This document shows positions 16,541 to 25,184 of a stretch of DNA of 45,986 bases, one piece after another; the stretch's first letter is position 1; each line of letters opens with the position of its first letter. The notes below the pieces were generated by a model, which was given only the letters and a program-made list of their open reading frames with translations, had not been told where the DNA came from and did not search any database. The DNA comes from an uncultured Verrucomicrobiota bacterium (GTDB lineage: Bacteria; Verrucomicrobiota; Verrucomicrobiia; Limisphaerales; CAIYYI01): contig CAIYYI010000703.1 in NCBI GenBank assembly GCA_903930345.1, positions 1 to 45,986 on the forward strand, read 5' to 3'. Made by a program: the position numbers and the translations under genes.

Positions 16541-17737
16541 ATGAACTTCACCCAGACATTGCAGCACGAACTCGGGATCATCCGGCAGGCCGGCCTGCTC
16601 CGGGAACTGCGCCGCGTGGAGGGGCCGCAAGGCACCCACCTGCGGGTGGGCGGAGGGGAGCTGCTCAACTTTTCCTCCAACGATTACCTCGGGCTGGCCA
16701 ACCACCCCGCCGTGCGGGAGGCCGCGCGGGCGGCGGTGGAACAATTCGGGGCCGGCAGCGGGGCTTCGCGCCTGATCTGCGGATCGCTCGCCCCGCACCA
16801 TGAGCTGGAGGAGGCGTTGGCAGCCTTCAAGGGCACGCCCGCCGCGCTCACGTTCGGCAGCGGCTTCGCCACCGCGCTGGGGGTGATCACCGCGCTGCTG
16901 GGGGCGCACGATGTGGTGATCCTCGACAAGCTGGCCCACGCCTGCATGGTGGATGCCGCGCGCCAGAGCGGCGCGCAACTGCGCATTTTCCGGCATAACG
17001 ACCTGAACCACCTGGAGGACCTCCTCACCTGGGCCGACACCCGGCGGCAGGCGGCCGATGCCGCCCGCACCGCACCCGTGCGCATCCTGGTGGCGACCGA
17101 AAGCCTCTTCTCCATGGATGGCGACCTGGCCCCGCTGCGGGAGCTGGTGGAACTCAAGGACCGCTACGGCGCCTGGCTGATGCTGGATGAGGCGCATGCC
17201 ACCGGCCTGTTCGGCCCCGGCCGCCGTGGCCTGGCCGAGGCAGCCGGAGTCTCCGACCGGGTCGAGATCCAGATGGGCACGCTGGGCAAGGCGCTGGGCA
17301 GCGCGGGCGGCTTCATTGCCGGCCCGGCGGACCTGCGCGACTTTCTCCTCAACCGCGCCCGCAGCTTCATTTTCTCCACCGCCCCGGTTCCGGCGGCCGC
17401 CGCCGCCGCCCGGGCCGCGATTGCTGTCGTGGCGGGCCCCGAGGGGGAGGAGCGCTGCGCCGCCCTCTGGGCGCACGCCGCCCAACTGCGCGCGGCCGTG
17501 CAGGCGGCGGGCTTTGACCGGGGCGTGGCCGGGCCGATCTTCCCGCTGGTGCTGGGCGATGAGGATCGGGCGGTGCGGGCCGCCGCACGGCTGCGGGAGG
17601 CCGGTTTTCTGGTGCCTGCGGTACGCTACCCGGCGGTGGGCCGGGGCCAGGCGCGCCTGCGCGCCACCCTGACCGCCAGCCACACCGCCGAGGAAGTCGC
17701 ACGCCTGGCCGCCTGGCTGCCGCAGATCAGCGGTTGA
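16541..17737 (+). CDS. bioF: 8-amino-7-oxononanoate synthase BioF, 398 aa
   Basis: PLP enzyme condensing pimeloyl-thioester with L-alanine in biotin synthesis. The start MNFTQTLQHELGIIRQAGLL at 16541 begins at the family N-terminus. The frame is open further upstream only as an out-of-phase reading of the SDR gene. Motifs: NFSSNDYLGLANHP, GSGASRLICGS, the DEAHATGLFGPGRRG aspartate region and the PLP lysine K250 in GTLGKALGSAGG. Oxoamine synthases such as KBL are related, but SNDYLGLA and the biotin context favour BioF. Its expected partner bioA lies 8.7 kb further on, beyond an inserted block. Confidence 0.9.
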   Translation: MNFTQTLQHELGIIRQAGLLRELRRVEGPQGTHLRVGGGELLNFSSNDYLGLANHPAVREAARAAVEQFGAGSGASRLICGSLAPHHELEEALAAFKGTPAALTFGSGFATALGVITALLGAHDVVILDKLAHACMVDAARQSGAQLRIFRHNDLNHLEDLLTWADTRRQAADAARTAPVRILVATESLFSMDGDLAPLRELVELKDRYGAWLMLDEAHATGLFGPGRRGLAEAAGVSDRVEIQMGTLGKALGSAGGFIAGPADLRDFLLNRARSFIFSTAPVPAAAAAARAAIAVVAGPEGEERCAALWAHAAQLRAAVQAAGFDRGVAGPIFPLVLGDEDRAVRAAARLREAGFLVPAVRYPAVGRGQARLRATLTASHTAEEVARLAAWLPQISG

Positions 17738-17836
17738 GTGCTTCGCCCCGCCTGTCCGCCCCTGCACCGGCGCGCGTTAGAGCCAGTGCAGCCGAGCTGC
17801 AATCCAGTCGGGCCAGCCGCACGCCGCAGATGGATC

Positions 17837-17869
17837 GGCAAAGATGAGCTGTCGTGGCAAAGATGAGCT
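17837..17869 (+). repeat. two tandem copies of a 14-base motif
   Basis: GGCAAAGATGAGCT occurs at 17837-17850 and again at 17856-17869 (period 19), just upstream of the GH27 gene. It lies at the left edge of the inserted block between bioF and bioA. It may be a scar of the insertion or part of a dispersed repeat. Nothing else is seen between 17738 and 17925. Confidence 0.45.
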
Positions 17870-17925
17870 TGTCAGCGGGGCGGCGGGAGCCCAAAATAGG
17901 CCCCAGCTTCAACAAGCTTTACTCC

Positions 17926-19470
17926 ATGAAGCAGCATCGCCAATCATTCGTTGCCGGTCTCGGACTTCTCTTGGGTATCATGGTCGCTTCCGCGTGGGCC
18001 GGCACCAATGATTTCCCCGTCCTCACCCCCAAGCCGCCGCGCGAACCGCGCATCAATGGCCCGGCGGTGTATGGCGCACGACCAGGAAATCCGTTCCTTT
18101 ACCGCATACCTTGTACCGGTAAGCGGCCCATAAGTTTCTCGGCCGCAGGCCTGCCGCCCGGTCTGACGCTGGATGCGGCGTCGGGAATCATCACTGGCCG
18201 GACGCCGCCGAAAGGGGAATATGCGGTCGCGCTCAAGGCGCAGAATGCCGCCGGTCGCGCGGAGCGGAAGTTTCGCATTGCGTCGGGCGACACGCTGGCG
18301 CTGACGCCCCCGATGGGTTGGAACCACTGGTACGTGGACTTCAACCGCATCACCGAAAAGCGCGTGCGGTCGGCGGCTGATGCGATGGTCGCCAGCGGCA
18401 TGGCCGACGCGGGTTACCAGTATGTCAGCATTGACGATTGCTGGGCCAATTCGCCGCGCCTGAGCAAGTACCAGACCGACCCCCGGCGCGTCGGGCCGCT
18501 GCGCGACGCCAGCGGCAACATCCTGCCAAACGCCTACTTTTCCGACCTGCGGGCGCTGACGGATTACATCCATGCCCGGGGATTGAAGGCGGGCATCTAC
18601 ACCTCGCCCGGGCCGGGCACCTGCGCCGGCTTTGGCGGCTCCTACCAGCATGAGGTGCAGGACGCCCGGCAGTTTGCCGACTGGGGTTTCGATTTCCTGA
18701 AGTACGACTGGTGCTCCTACGGCAACGTGGTGAAGGGGGACAAGAGCCTGGAGGCGCTGCAAAAGCCTTACCGGCTGATGGGAGGGCTGCTGAAGGAGCA
18801 GAAGCGCGACATCGTCTTCAATCTCTGCCAATACGGCATGGGCAACGTGTGGGAATGGGGGGTGTAGGCGGGCGGGCATTGCTGGCGCACGGCGGGCGAC
18901 CTTGGCTTTGAGCTCGACCGTTTCTTCAAGGTGGCCCTGAACAATGCCGGGCACGGCGCCTGGTCCCGGCCCGGGGCGTGGAACGATCCGGACTATATCC
19001 AGATCGGCTGGATGGGGTCGCAGAAAGGCACGAACTTCACGCTGCCCCGGCCGTGTCCGCTCACCGCAGACGACCAGTACTCCTACATGTCGCTGTGGTG
19101 CCTGATGGCCGCGCCGCTGTTCTTCAGCGGCGACATGGAGAAGCTGGATGAGTTCACCCTCAACGTGCTTTGCAATCCGGAGGTGATCGCCGTGGACCAG
19201 GACCCGCTGGGCCGGTGCGCCCGCGTGGTGAAGCTTGCCGGCGGCGTGTTCGCGATGGTGAAGGACTTGGAGAACGGGGCGAAGGCGGTCGGCCTGTTCA
19301 ATCCCGGCGACCAGCCCGCCACGGTTGCCGCCGCGTGGGCCGAGCTGGGCTTAGGCGGCCCCTTGGCGGTGCGCGACCTGTGGCGTCAGCAGGATCTGGG
19401 CGCACCAGGCGAAAAGCTCAGCGCCACGCTGCCGCGCCACGGGGTGCTGCTGGTCCAGGTCCGGAACTGA
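17926..19470 (+). pseudogene. alpha-galactosidase, GH27, interrupted by an amber codon
   Basis: Secreted GH27-type alpha-galactosidase, 514 residues if the stop is read through. Signal peptide MKQHRQSFVAGLGLLLG...ASAWA (residues 1-25), then a putative Ig-like (He_PIG) domain to about residue 120 (AAGLPPGLTLDAASGIITG). The TIM barrel follows from TPPMGWNHW. The nucleophile is D261 in FLKYDWC. An in-frame TAG at 18865-18867 (codon 314) falls between WEWGV and AGGHCWRTAGDLG. Reading resumes in the same frame to the natural end, and the acid/base aspartate of WRTAGD (D325) lies past the stop. The truncated product would therefore be inactive. A single C-to-T change in CAG, or a sequencing error, explains it. 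Confidence 0.85.
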
Positions 19471-19507
19471 AAGCCGGCTTCCGTCCAATGAGCCTGCAAG
19501 TATTGAC

Positions 19508-21325
19508 ATGAACCGATTAATCACCCTCAGCCTGGTGCTGCTCTGGCTGGCAGGCTCCGTCCGAAGCGGCGGCGCGGCAGAAACATTCGAGCAGCGCCGC
19601 CAACTATTCCTCGATGCCGTCTGGACCGATTATCAGCAGCACGCCGAAAAGCCCTCCGCGCACATGGCATTCTGGCGGGCGGAGGCGCTGTTTGAACTGG
19701 GCAAGCTGGAGGAAGGACGACGCCTGGTGCATCGGGGACTTGATCAGCTCGTGCCGGGCAACCGGGAGAATCGCTGGATCCACGGCGGCAACAGCGGGTT
19801 CGTTGCCTGGCCCGGCCTCGACTGCTACCTCCGCTACGAGCAGTTCCTGGATGACACCACGAAGCAGCGTTACCGGAAGATTTATACCGGCGCGGTATTT
19901 TACAAGCGGCTTTCGACCAGCAATCACAAGATCATGGCGGCGTCGGGCCGCTACCTCGCCACGCAGATCTGGGGCGCGGACGCGTTTCATCCCGACCCCT
20001 TTTTCCAGGGCAAGGAGGACGATGGCGCGTACTTTCAGAAAAACGATCCCACGGGGGAGAACTACATCCGCGAGAACCTGGCGGAAGTCGTCAAAAGCGG
20101 CCCGGGCGAATACGCCTCGCGCCCGTACGGCGCGGAGAACATCCTGCCGCTGCTGACCCTTGCGGAGTGCGCCCGCGACCCGGAGCTGCGCCAGCGCGCG
20201 GCCCTGGCCTACGAGTGTGCGATCCTGCAAATGGCGCCCGCCTACCTGCGCGGCCACCTGGCGACGTTCTCGCCCCGTTCGTATCCCGACCAGAAGACGC
20301 AGCGTCCGTGGGGTGTCGCCGTCCTCCCCTGGGCCTATTTCGGCGGAATCGCGCCGGAGCGACTGCACGAGCAATGGGCCTTGCGCACGGCGACGGCCCG
20401 GTTCCGTCTGCCGGAGAGTCTGCAGCCGGTCGGCACGGACCGCACGGCATCCTACGTTCATCGCGCGCTGATCAACCGGTGGGCCCTTTACCATTTCGTG
20501 AACCGGGATTACGTGCTGTTCAGCCGCTCGCCCAAGGCTGTCGCGAAGGGATTCCAAGGGCAGAGCTATCCGTGCGGCGTGATGTGGGAGGAGAAGGATA
20601 CGGGCCGGGGCAGCCATCTATGGATCACGAACCCGGCCGCCGATGACAACCAGGCCGACGGCAACAAGCCCACCGGCATCCACACGCACGGTGTTACCCA
20701 GTACGAGCAGGAGCTGCAGCACCGCGACGCGCTGCTCTTCGTCTTCAACATCCCGCCGAACTACCGCAATCCCTATGTGCTCGGCCACGTGCCTGGCGGC
20801 TACCGCGCATCCCTCACGGCCTCAAACCGCATCTTCCTGCACTACGGCAGCGTGCTCGTGGGGGTCGCCTCCGCAAGCGCGTTCCAGTGGGATCCGGACT
20901 CCGGCATCCGCGCGCCGGCGGCCAAGCCGCGCCCGGGGGATTCCGAGTTCCGCGTGATGGCGACCCGGACCGCGCTCGCGCTGGAGACGGCCCGGCCAGC
21001 CGATTACCCCGGGGCGACGCCAGCGGAGCAGCTCGCGGCCTTCCGAGACCGGCTGCTGGCAGCCACAAAGATTGAGTTTCGCGCGGCCGGGAAACCCGAG
21101 GGGCGCTACACTGATCGCACCGGCCGAACGCTGGAGTGCGTCTTCGACGGCCCGGACAAGCTTGATGGCGCAACGGTGGATTACGCGCAGTGGCCGGTCC
21201 TGGAAAATCCGTGGATGCGGCAGGACGCCCGCAGCGGAAAGCTGACCGTGGAGAGCGGTGGCACCAAATTGATTTACGATTTCACCCAATGGAAACGACT
21301 TGCCCCGGACGATGCCCGGCCATGA
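19508..21325 (+). CDS. secreted protein of unknown function, probably helical-barrel carbohydrate-active, 605 aa
   Basis: I do not recognise the family. A signal peptide (ITLSLVLLWLAGSVRSGGAA) precedes a long mainly helical region up to about residue 330. This region has repeated helix pairs and aromatic/acidic clusters (WIHGGNSGFVAWPGLDCYLR, YFGGIAPERLHEQWALR), as in alpha/alpha-toroid polysaccharide lyases or hydrolases. A beta-rich half follows (NPYVLGHVPGGYRASLTASN, then GRYTDRTGRTLECVFDGPDK). That two-part layout resembles alginate/heparin lyases, but no lyase Tyr/His signature could be pinned down. The stop overlaps the next gene as ATGA, so it is coupled to the GH43-like gene. Context points to plant or algal glycan breakdown. 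Confidence 0.7.
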   Translation: MNRLITLSLVLLWLAGSVRSGGAAETFEQRRQLFLDAVWTDYQQHAEKPSAHMAFWRAEALFELGKLEEGRRLVHRGLDQLVPGNRENRWIHGGNSGFVAWPGLDCYLRYEQFLDDTTKQRYRKIYTGAVFYKRLSTSNHKIMAASGRYLATQIWGADAFHPDPFFQGKEDDGAYFQKNDPTGENYIRENLAEVVKSGPGEYASRPYGAENILPLLTLAECARDPELRQRAALAYECAILQMAPAYLRGHLATFSPRSYPDQKTQRPWGVAVLPWAYFGGIAPERLHEQWALRTATARFRLPESLQPVGTDRTASYVHRALINRWALYHFVNRDYVLFSRSPKAVAKGFQGQSYPCGVMWEEKDTGRGSHLWITNPAADDNQADGNKPTGIHTHGVTQYEQELQHRDALLFVFNIPPNYRNPYVLGHVPGGYRASLTASNRIFLHYGSVLVGVASASAFQWDPDSGIRAPAAKPRPGDSEFRVMATRTALALETARPADYPGATPAEQLAAFRDRLLAATKIEFRAAGKPEGRYTDRTGRTLECVFDGPDKLDGATVDYAQWPVLENPWMRQDARSGKLTVESGGTKLIYDFTQWKRLAPDDARP

Positions 21326-22059
21326 ATCAAAAAGCCCGGAACCAATCTGCCGACGCCGACCGTATCTCAGCCTGGATGCGGGCCTGCGTGGCCGGGCTCC
21401 TGAGCCTGGCTGCGGTTGCCAGCGCGCAGACGAGCGGGGACGACGTCTTGCTGCTCACCTATTTCCGCAACAACGGCCAGGATGGCGTCCACCTGGCCAC
21501 CAGCACAAACGGCTTGAACTTCGTCGCGCTGAATGATGACCAGGCCATTTTCGCTCCGCCCCTGTGGCCGGGGCAGAATCTGACTCGTGACGCGTCCATC
21601 CTTTACCGTGACGGCCGGTTCCGCATGGTCTGGACGAGCGCGTGGAAAGGGCGGCTGTTCGGCTATGCCGAGTCGGAGGACCTCGTGCGGTGGAAAGAGC
21701 CACGGCAGGTGAAACCGTTTCCCGGGAGCCTGCCGGCGGACGACCAGCCGGACAACATCTGGGCACCCGAGATCCACTGGGACCCGCTGAAGCAGGACTA
21801 TTTCATCCTGTTCGCCAGCACCACCCCGCGCGAGCGGAACGATGACGACGACAGCAACAACAACGGCCAGCGCGGCTCCCAGTACGACAACCGGATGTTC
21901 ATCACCCGCACGAAGGATTTTCGGACCTTCACCGGCGCGAAGCTGTTTTTTGACCGGGGCTTTGCCTTGATCGATGCCCAGCACGGGACGCTCTTCACCG
22001 CGCCGCGCAAAGTCACCGGCTGGCTGACGACGCTGCCCGGCACCCGGACAAAACCATGA
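21322..22059 (+). pseudogene. GH43-like five-bladed propeller hydrolase, C-terminally truncated
   Basis: Secreted arabinosidase/xylosidase-like protein of 245 residues, shorter than the 300 or more usual for the fold. The signal peptide is near residues 19-36 (RACVAGLLSLAAVASAQ). Propeller motifs present: GVHLATSTNGLNFVALN, TRDASILYRDGRFRMVWTSA and the acid residue E150 in NIWAPEIHWD. After KLFFDRGFALIDAQ the family pattern stops and an unrelated, arginine- and threonine-rich tail follows (HGTLFTAPRKVTGWLTTLPG). The last two blades are missing, so a deletion has probably joined the gene to unrelated sequence. It overlaps the next start by four bases. Confidence 0.65.
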
Positions 22060-24599
22060 CGCTCCACCGCCTCCTCCTGGCAGCTCTGCTGTCGCTCAAC
22101 TTCAACGCGCGCGCGGACGATGCGGTTGTCACCGCGCACGCCGACCGGAAGCTGTTCACGTTGTCGGAGCTGATGATCGGCGCGGACATGGAGGATTTGC
22201 ACTACCAGATGGTGGGCGGCCTCGACAGCCAGATGCTGCACGGGGAATCGTTCTTCGAGCATTCGCCGGCTGAGCTCGCGCCACGCAAGGCGTCGCTGGA
22301 CGGCTTGGCGACTGTGAACGGCCTCTGGATGGCCTCAAACGGGGTGGTCATCGTGGCCGTCCGGCCCGGGGACGGAACGCCGTGGCTCGAGACTGGGCTG
22401 GCGGGCGGCCAGCCGCCGGGCACCCCGGAGAACGACAAGCCGGCCAAGGACCCCGGCGCGCGGATGACCTCGCTGGCGGCGGCGCCGTCCGGCACGGTGG
22501 AAACGCGCGTGTCATTCCGCTTCGCACCGGGGGACGACCTGCCCGCCAGCCTGATCGCCCACGTCCACCCGAACCACTCCGACAATGGGTGGAACTGGTA
22601 CTCAGGCTACACGGTGGAGCTGGATCCCAAGGCGCAAAAGGTCCGTTTGATGGCGTCGCACCGGGCCAGCAAACACCAGGAGCTTGCGGCCGCACCGGTT
22701 GCCCTTGCCCACGGTGCCTGGCTGCCAGTGGCCCTGCGCGTGGCGGGGCAGCGTTTGGTGGTGAGAGTTGGGGAGCACGAGGTGATCACCAGCCAGCCGG
22801 AGCGGCTCCTGCCACCCGGTCACTTCGGGATCACCACACGCGGCAAGGTGGAAATCCGCGACCTCGCCGTGGTTTCCGCCGCTGGCGCGGAAAAGCCGGT
22901 CGCCTTGCGCCCGAATCCATTGCTCAGCGCGCCTGGCGACGCCCTGAGCCTGCGCTGGGCACGCGTCCAATCCGGCTCGGCACGGGGATCCTTCGCCTTC
23001 GATCCGGAGGGCTGGCACCCGGGCCTGCGCAGCCAGCAAATCATCTTCGAGGGCGGCGACGGGGAGTTTGGCTGCGACAACGCGGGCCTGGAGCGCAGCG
23101 GGCTTGCGCTGCGCGCGGACCGCAGCTACGAGGGCTTTCTCCGCGTCAAAACGGCGGCGCCGATGGGCGTCGTCGTGTCGTTGCGCAGCGCCGATGGCAG
23201 GGCGATCCTTGCAGAGCAGACGCTGCGGACCCGGGCCGGCAGGGAATTTCAGCGGCTGGAGTTCTCCCTTACGCCGGCCGCCTCAGATTGGCAAGGACGC
23301 CTGGCCATCACCCTCCGCCAGCCTGGCCGCGCGACTATCGGCTACGCCTTTCTGCAGCCGGGCGAGTGGGGCCGCTTCCGGGGGTTGCCGGTGCGGAAGG
23401 AATTGGCGGAGGCGCTGCTCGCGCAGGGCATCGGCGTGCTGCGGTTCAATGGCGGAATGATCGAGGTGCCGGGCTACCGCTGGCGCAACCTGCGCGGGCC
23501 GCGCGACCAGCGTCCGCCGTACGACGGGTTTTACGACCGGTATTGCAGCAGCGGTTTTGGCCCGGCGGAGGCGGTTGCGTTTGGCCGGGCGGCGGGGCTG
23601 CCGGTGGTGCCGGCCTTGAACCTCGATGAATCGCCGGAGGACGTCGCTGATTTCGTGGCGGCCTGCCGGCCGCAGTTTTATCAGCATGCGAACGAGAGCG
23701 CGTTTAACCGCCAGTACGTGGACAAGTTCAAGCTCATGGCCGAGGCGGTGTGGAAGGTCGCGCCGGGGATCACGCTGATCACCACCAGCACCGGCCCCGC
23801 CATGAAGGAAACCGATCCCGAGGCCGCCGTGCGCGCGAAGCTGGCGCTGCATCTGGAGCTGGCGGCGTTTGCGCACGAGCGCGGCAAGCGGATCATGTTC
23901 GACAGCCATTCCTTCAAGGGGGCGGCGGCGGTGCAGGGGATCGGCGCCTTTGCGCGCTGGCTGCAGCGGCTCGCGCCCGATCCGGGGGCCGTTTCGGTCG
24001 GCATCCTGGAGTTCAACGCGGGAGCGTATGACCATCAGCGCGGCCTGAGCCACGCGCTGGAGATAAATGCCGCGCACCGCGCGGGCGACGTCATCCGCGC
24101 CCTCGGCACACCGAACGTCTCGCAGCCTTGGGAGGTCTACCAGTCAGATTGGAAGGCTGTCCTGTGGACGCAGGGCAACATCTATTATGCCCCGGGCAAA
24201 ATCTGGTTCCAGCCGGCCTACTACGTGGACCAGATGATCGCTCAGGCCTGGGCCTCCGACGCGGTCGCCGTGGAATGCGCTGCCGCGCCGGAGACACTCA
24301 ATATCTTCGCGGCGAGATCCGCCGATGGTGCCAGATTGGTGCTGCGCGTCGTCAACCTCGCGGGCGTTGCGCAGGCGGCGCGCATCGACATCCGGGGTGC
24401 CGCGCCCGGGAAATCTCCCATCCGCGTGACCACGCTGGCGCACGAGGACCTGGCGGGCTTCAACACGCTGGACCAACCGGAGCGGGTCAGGCCGGTGCCG
24501 GGCGAATGGCAGCCGACGGCCAATCCGGCCACGCGAGTTTTTCCGGCCAACTCGTTCACCGTGGTTGAGCTGCCACTCGCCAGTACCATGACGCCATGA
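22056..24599 (+). CDS. GH51-like alpha-L-arabinofuranosidase with an inserted lectin-like domain, 847 aa
   Basis: Secreted hydrolase (signal peptide MTLHRLLLAALLSLNFNARA). The N-terminus LFTLSELMIGADMEDLHYQM plus GGLDSQMLHGESFFE is the start of GH51-type arabinofuranosidases. Residues about 100-275 form an inserted jelly-roll domain (WNWYSGYTVELDPKAQKVRL, GHFGITTRGKVEIRDL). The barrel follows, with candidate acid/base E547 in QHANESAF and nucleophile E652 in GILEFNAGAY, then the C-terminal beta-sandwich (LNIFAARSADGARLVLRVVN). Spacing of the two glutamates, 105 residues, fits the clan. Three flanking genes also encode secreted carbohydrate enzymes or candidates, which suggests arabinan or arabinogalactan use. 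Confidence 0.75.
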   Translation: MTLHRLLLAALLSLNFNARADDAVVTAHADRKLFTLSELMIGADMEDLHYQMVGGLDSQMLHGESFFEHSPAELAPRKASLDGLATVNGLWMASNGVVIVAVRPGDGTPWLETGLAGGQPPGTPENDKPAKDPGARMTSLAAAPSGTVETRVSFRFAPGDDLPASLIAHVHPNHSDNGWNWYSGYTVELDPKAQKVRLMASHRASKHQELAAAPVALAHGAWLPVALRVAGQRLVVRVGEHEVITSQPERLLPPGHFGITTRGKVEIRDLAVVSAAGAEKPVALRPNPLLSAPGDALSLRWARVQSGSARGSFAFDPEGWHPGLRSQQIIFEGGDGEFGCDNAGLERSGLALRADRSYEGFLRVKTAAPMGVVVSLRSADGRAILAEQTLRTRAGREFQRLEFSLTPAASDWQGRLAITLRQPGRATIGYAFLQPGEWGRFRGLPVRKELAEALLAQGIGVLRFNGGMIEVPGYRWRNLRGPRDQRPPYDGFYDRYCSSGFGPAEAVAFGRAAGLPVVPALNLDESPEDVADFVAACRPQFYQHANESAFNRQYVDKFKLMAEAVWKVAPGITLITTSTGPAMKETDPEAAVRAKLALHLELAAFAHERGKRIMFDSHSFKGAAAVQGIGAFARWLQRLAPDPGAVSVGILEFNAGAYDHQRGLSHALEINAAHRAGDVIRALGTPNVSQPWEVYQSDWKAVLWTQGNIYYAPGKIWFQPAYYVDQMIAQAWASDAVAVECAAAPETLNIFAARSADGARLVLRVVNLAGVAQAARIDIRGAAPGKSPIRVTTLAHEDLAGFNTLDQPERVRPVPGEWQPTANPATRVFPANSFTVVELPLASTMTP

Positions 24600-24811
24600 A
24601 GTTGAAATTGCCCGGGACAGACGCATGGGCAATCCGATCACAGCCCGCATCGCTGTCGCTAAGGCCATCCCAATTGGCGCTCTGCATGGCTAGCCCTGAA
24701 GCCGGGGACCATCTTCCCGGCTGGACCTCCTTTGCTGAACCGGTCGGTGCCTTCCGGGGAACAACGGAAGCAACAATGACCGAGCTGTTGGTTGGCGGGA
24801 CTGTTGAGTAA
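24596..24811 (+). other. possible small ORF, 71 aa, doubtful
   Basis: An ATG overlaps the stop of the GH51-like gene (ATGA) and opens a short frame (MKLKLPGTDAWAIRSQPASL...LLVGGTVE). The composition is not clearly protein-like and the reverse strand is also open. I suspect a dispersed intergenic repeat read as a frame rather than a gene, but cannot test this here. The remainder up to 24831 holds nothing I recognise. Confidence 0.25.
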
Positions 24812-24831
24812 CGTGGGGGTGCAGGGTCTAT

Positions 24832-25018
24832 TCCGGGCGAGGTGTTTCTTCCGGCATCATTTTTTTTGTCACCCCGGCCCAAATCCGGTATGCTTGCGGC
24901 TGTTGAACGCGAAGCTTCATCCGCTGGCCCGGCTGGACCGGCAGTATGTCTGGCACCCCTTCACCCAGATGCAAGACTGGCTGAAACGGGAGCCGATTGT
25001 GCTGGTGCGCGGGAAAGG
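24832..25018 (+). repeat. direct repeat A: duplicated 5' end of bioA
   Basis: This stretch repeats 26373-26558, offset 1540 bases. It covers the bioA leader with its T-tract and codons 1-39 of bioA, up to GGGAAAGG. The coding part differs at only a few sites, mostly third positions (CAG/CAA, CAA/CAG, GAG/GAA, CCG/CCC), with one Lys/Glu change. Upstream of the start the two copies differ more. Fainter similarity seems to continue left of 24832 and 26373. Confidence 0.85.
24903..25018 (+). pseudogene. bioA 5' fragment (codons 1-39)
   Basis: A fragment of a second bioA gene, starting from the same TTG as the intact gene (24903) and reading LNAKLHPLARLDRQYVWHPF then TQMQDWLKREPIVLVRGKG. It breaks off before the first fold motif and runs without a frame change into an HsdS-like tail. 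It cannot make a working aminotransferase. Largely synonymous differences from the intact copy suggest that it came from a related strain's functional bioA rather than from a recent local duplication. Confidence 0.8.
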
Positions 25019-25184
25019 TCGGCGGGGATTGCGCAGCCTTCTGTCCCCCGAAGACCATTGCGTGACCGACCTCCAAGCCTACTGCGGCAACCAGCAAATA
25101 GGGTTGCCGTTGGATTTCTACGAGTGCCGCCTTCTGGACGACCTGCTCACCGGGCGCGTCCGGGTGCCGGAAACTGTTGAATGA
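25019..25184 (+). pseudogene. C-terminal remnant of a type I restriction specificity subunit (HsdS-like)
   Basis: About 54 codons in frame with the bioA fragment. The end, FYECRLLDDLLTGRVRVPET, strongly resembles the closing helix of HsdS subunits, where DLLTGRVRV-type sequences are typical. The rest of hsdS, and hsdM and hsdR, are absent. The stop (25182-25184) overlaps the Fic start as ATGA, an arrangement that would have coupled hsdS and fic. Fic genes are often found inside type I restriction loci, which agrees with this reading. The call rests on one short motif. Confidence 0.55.
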
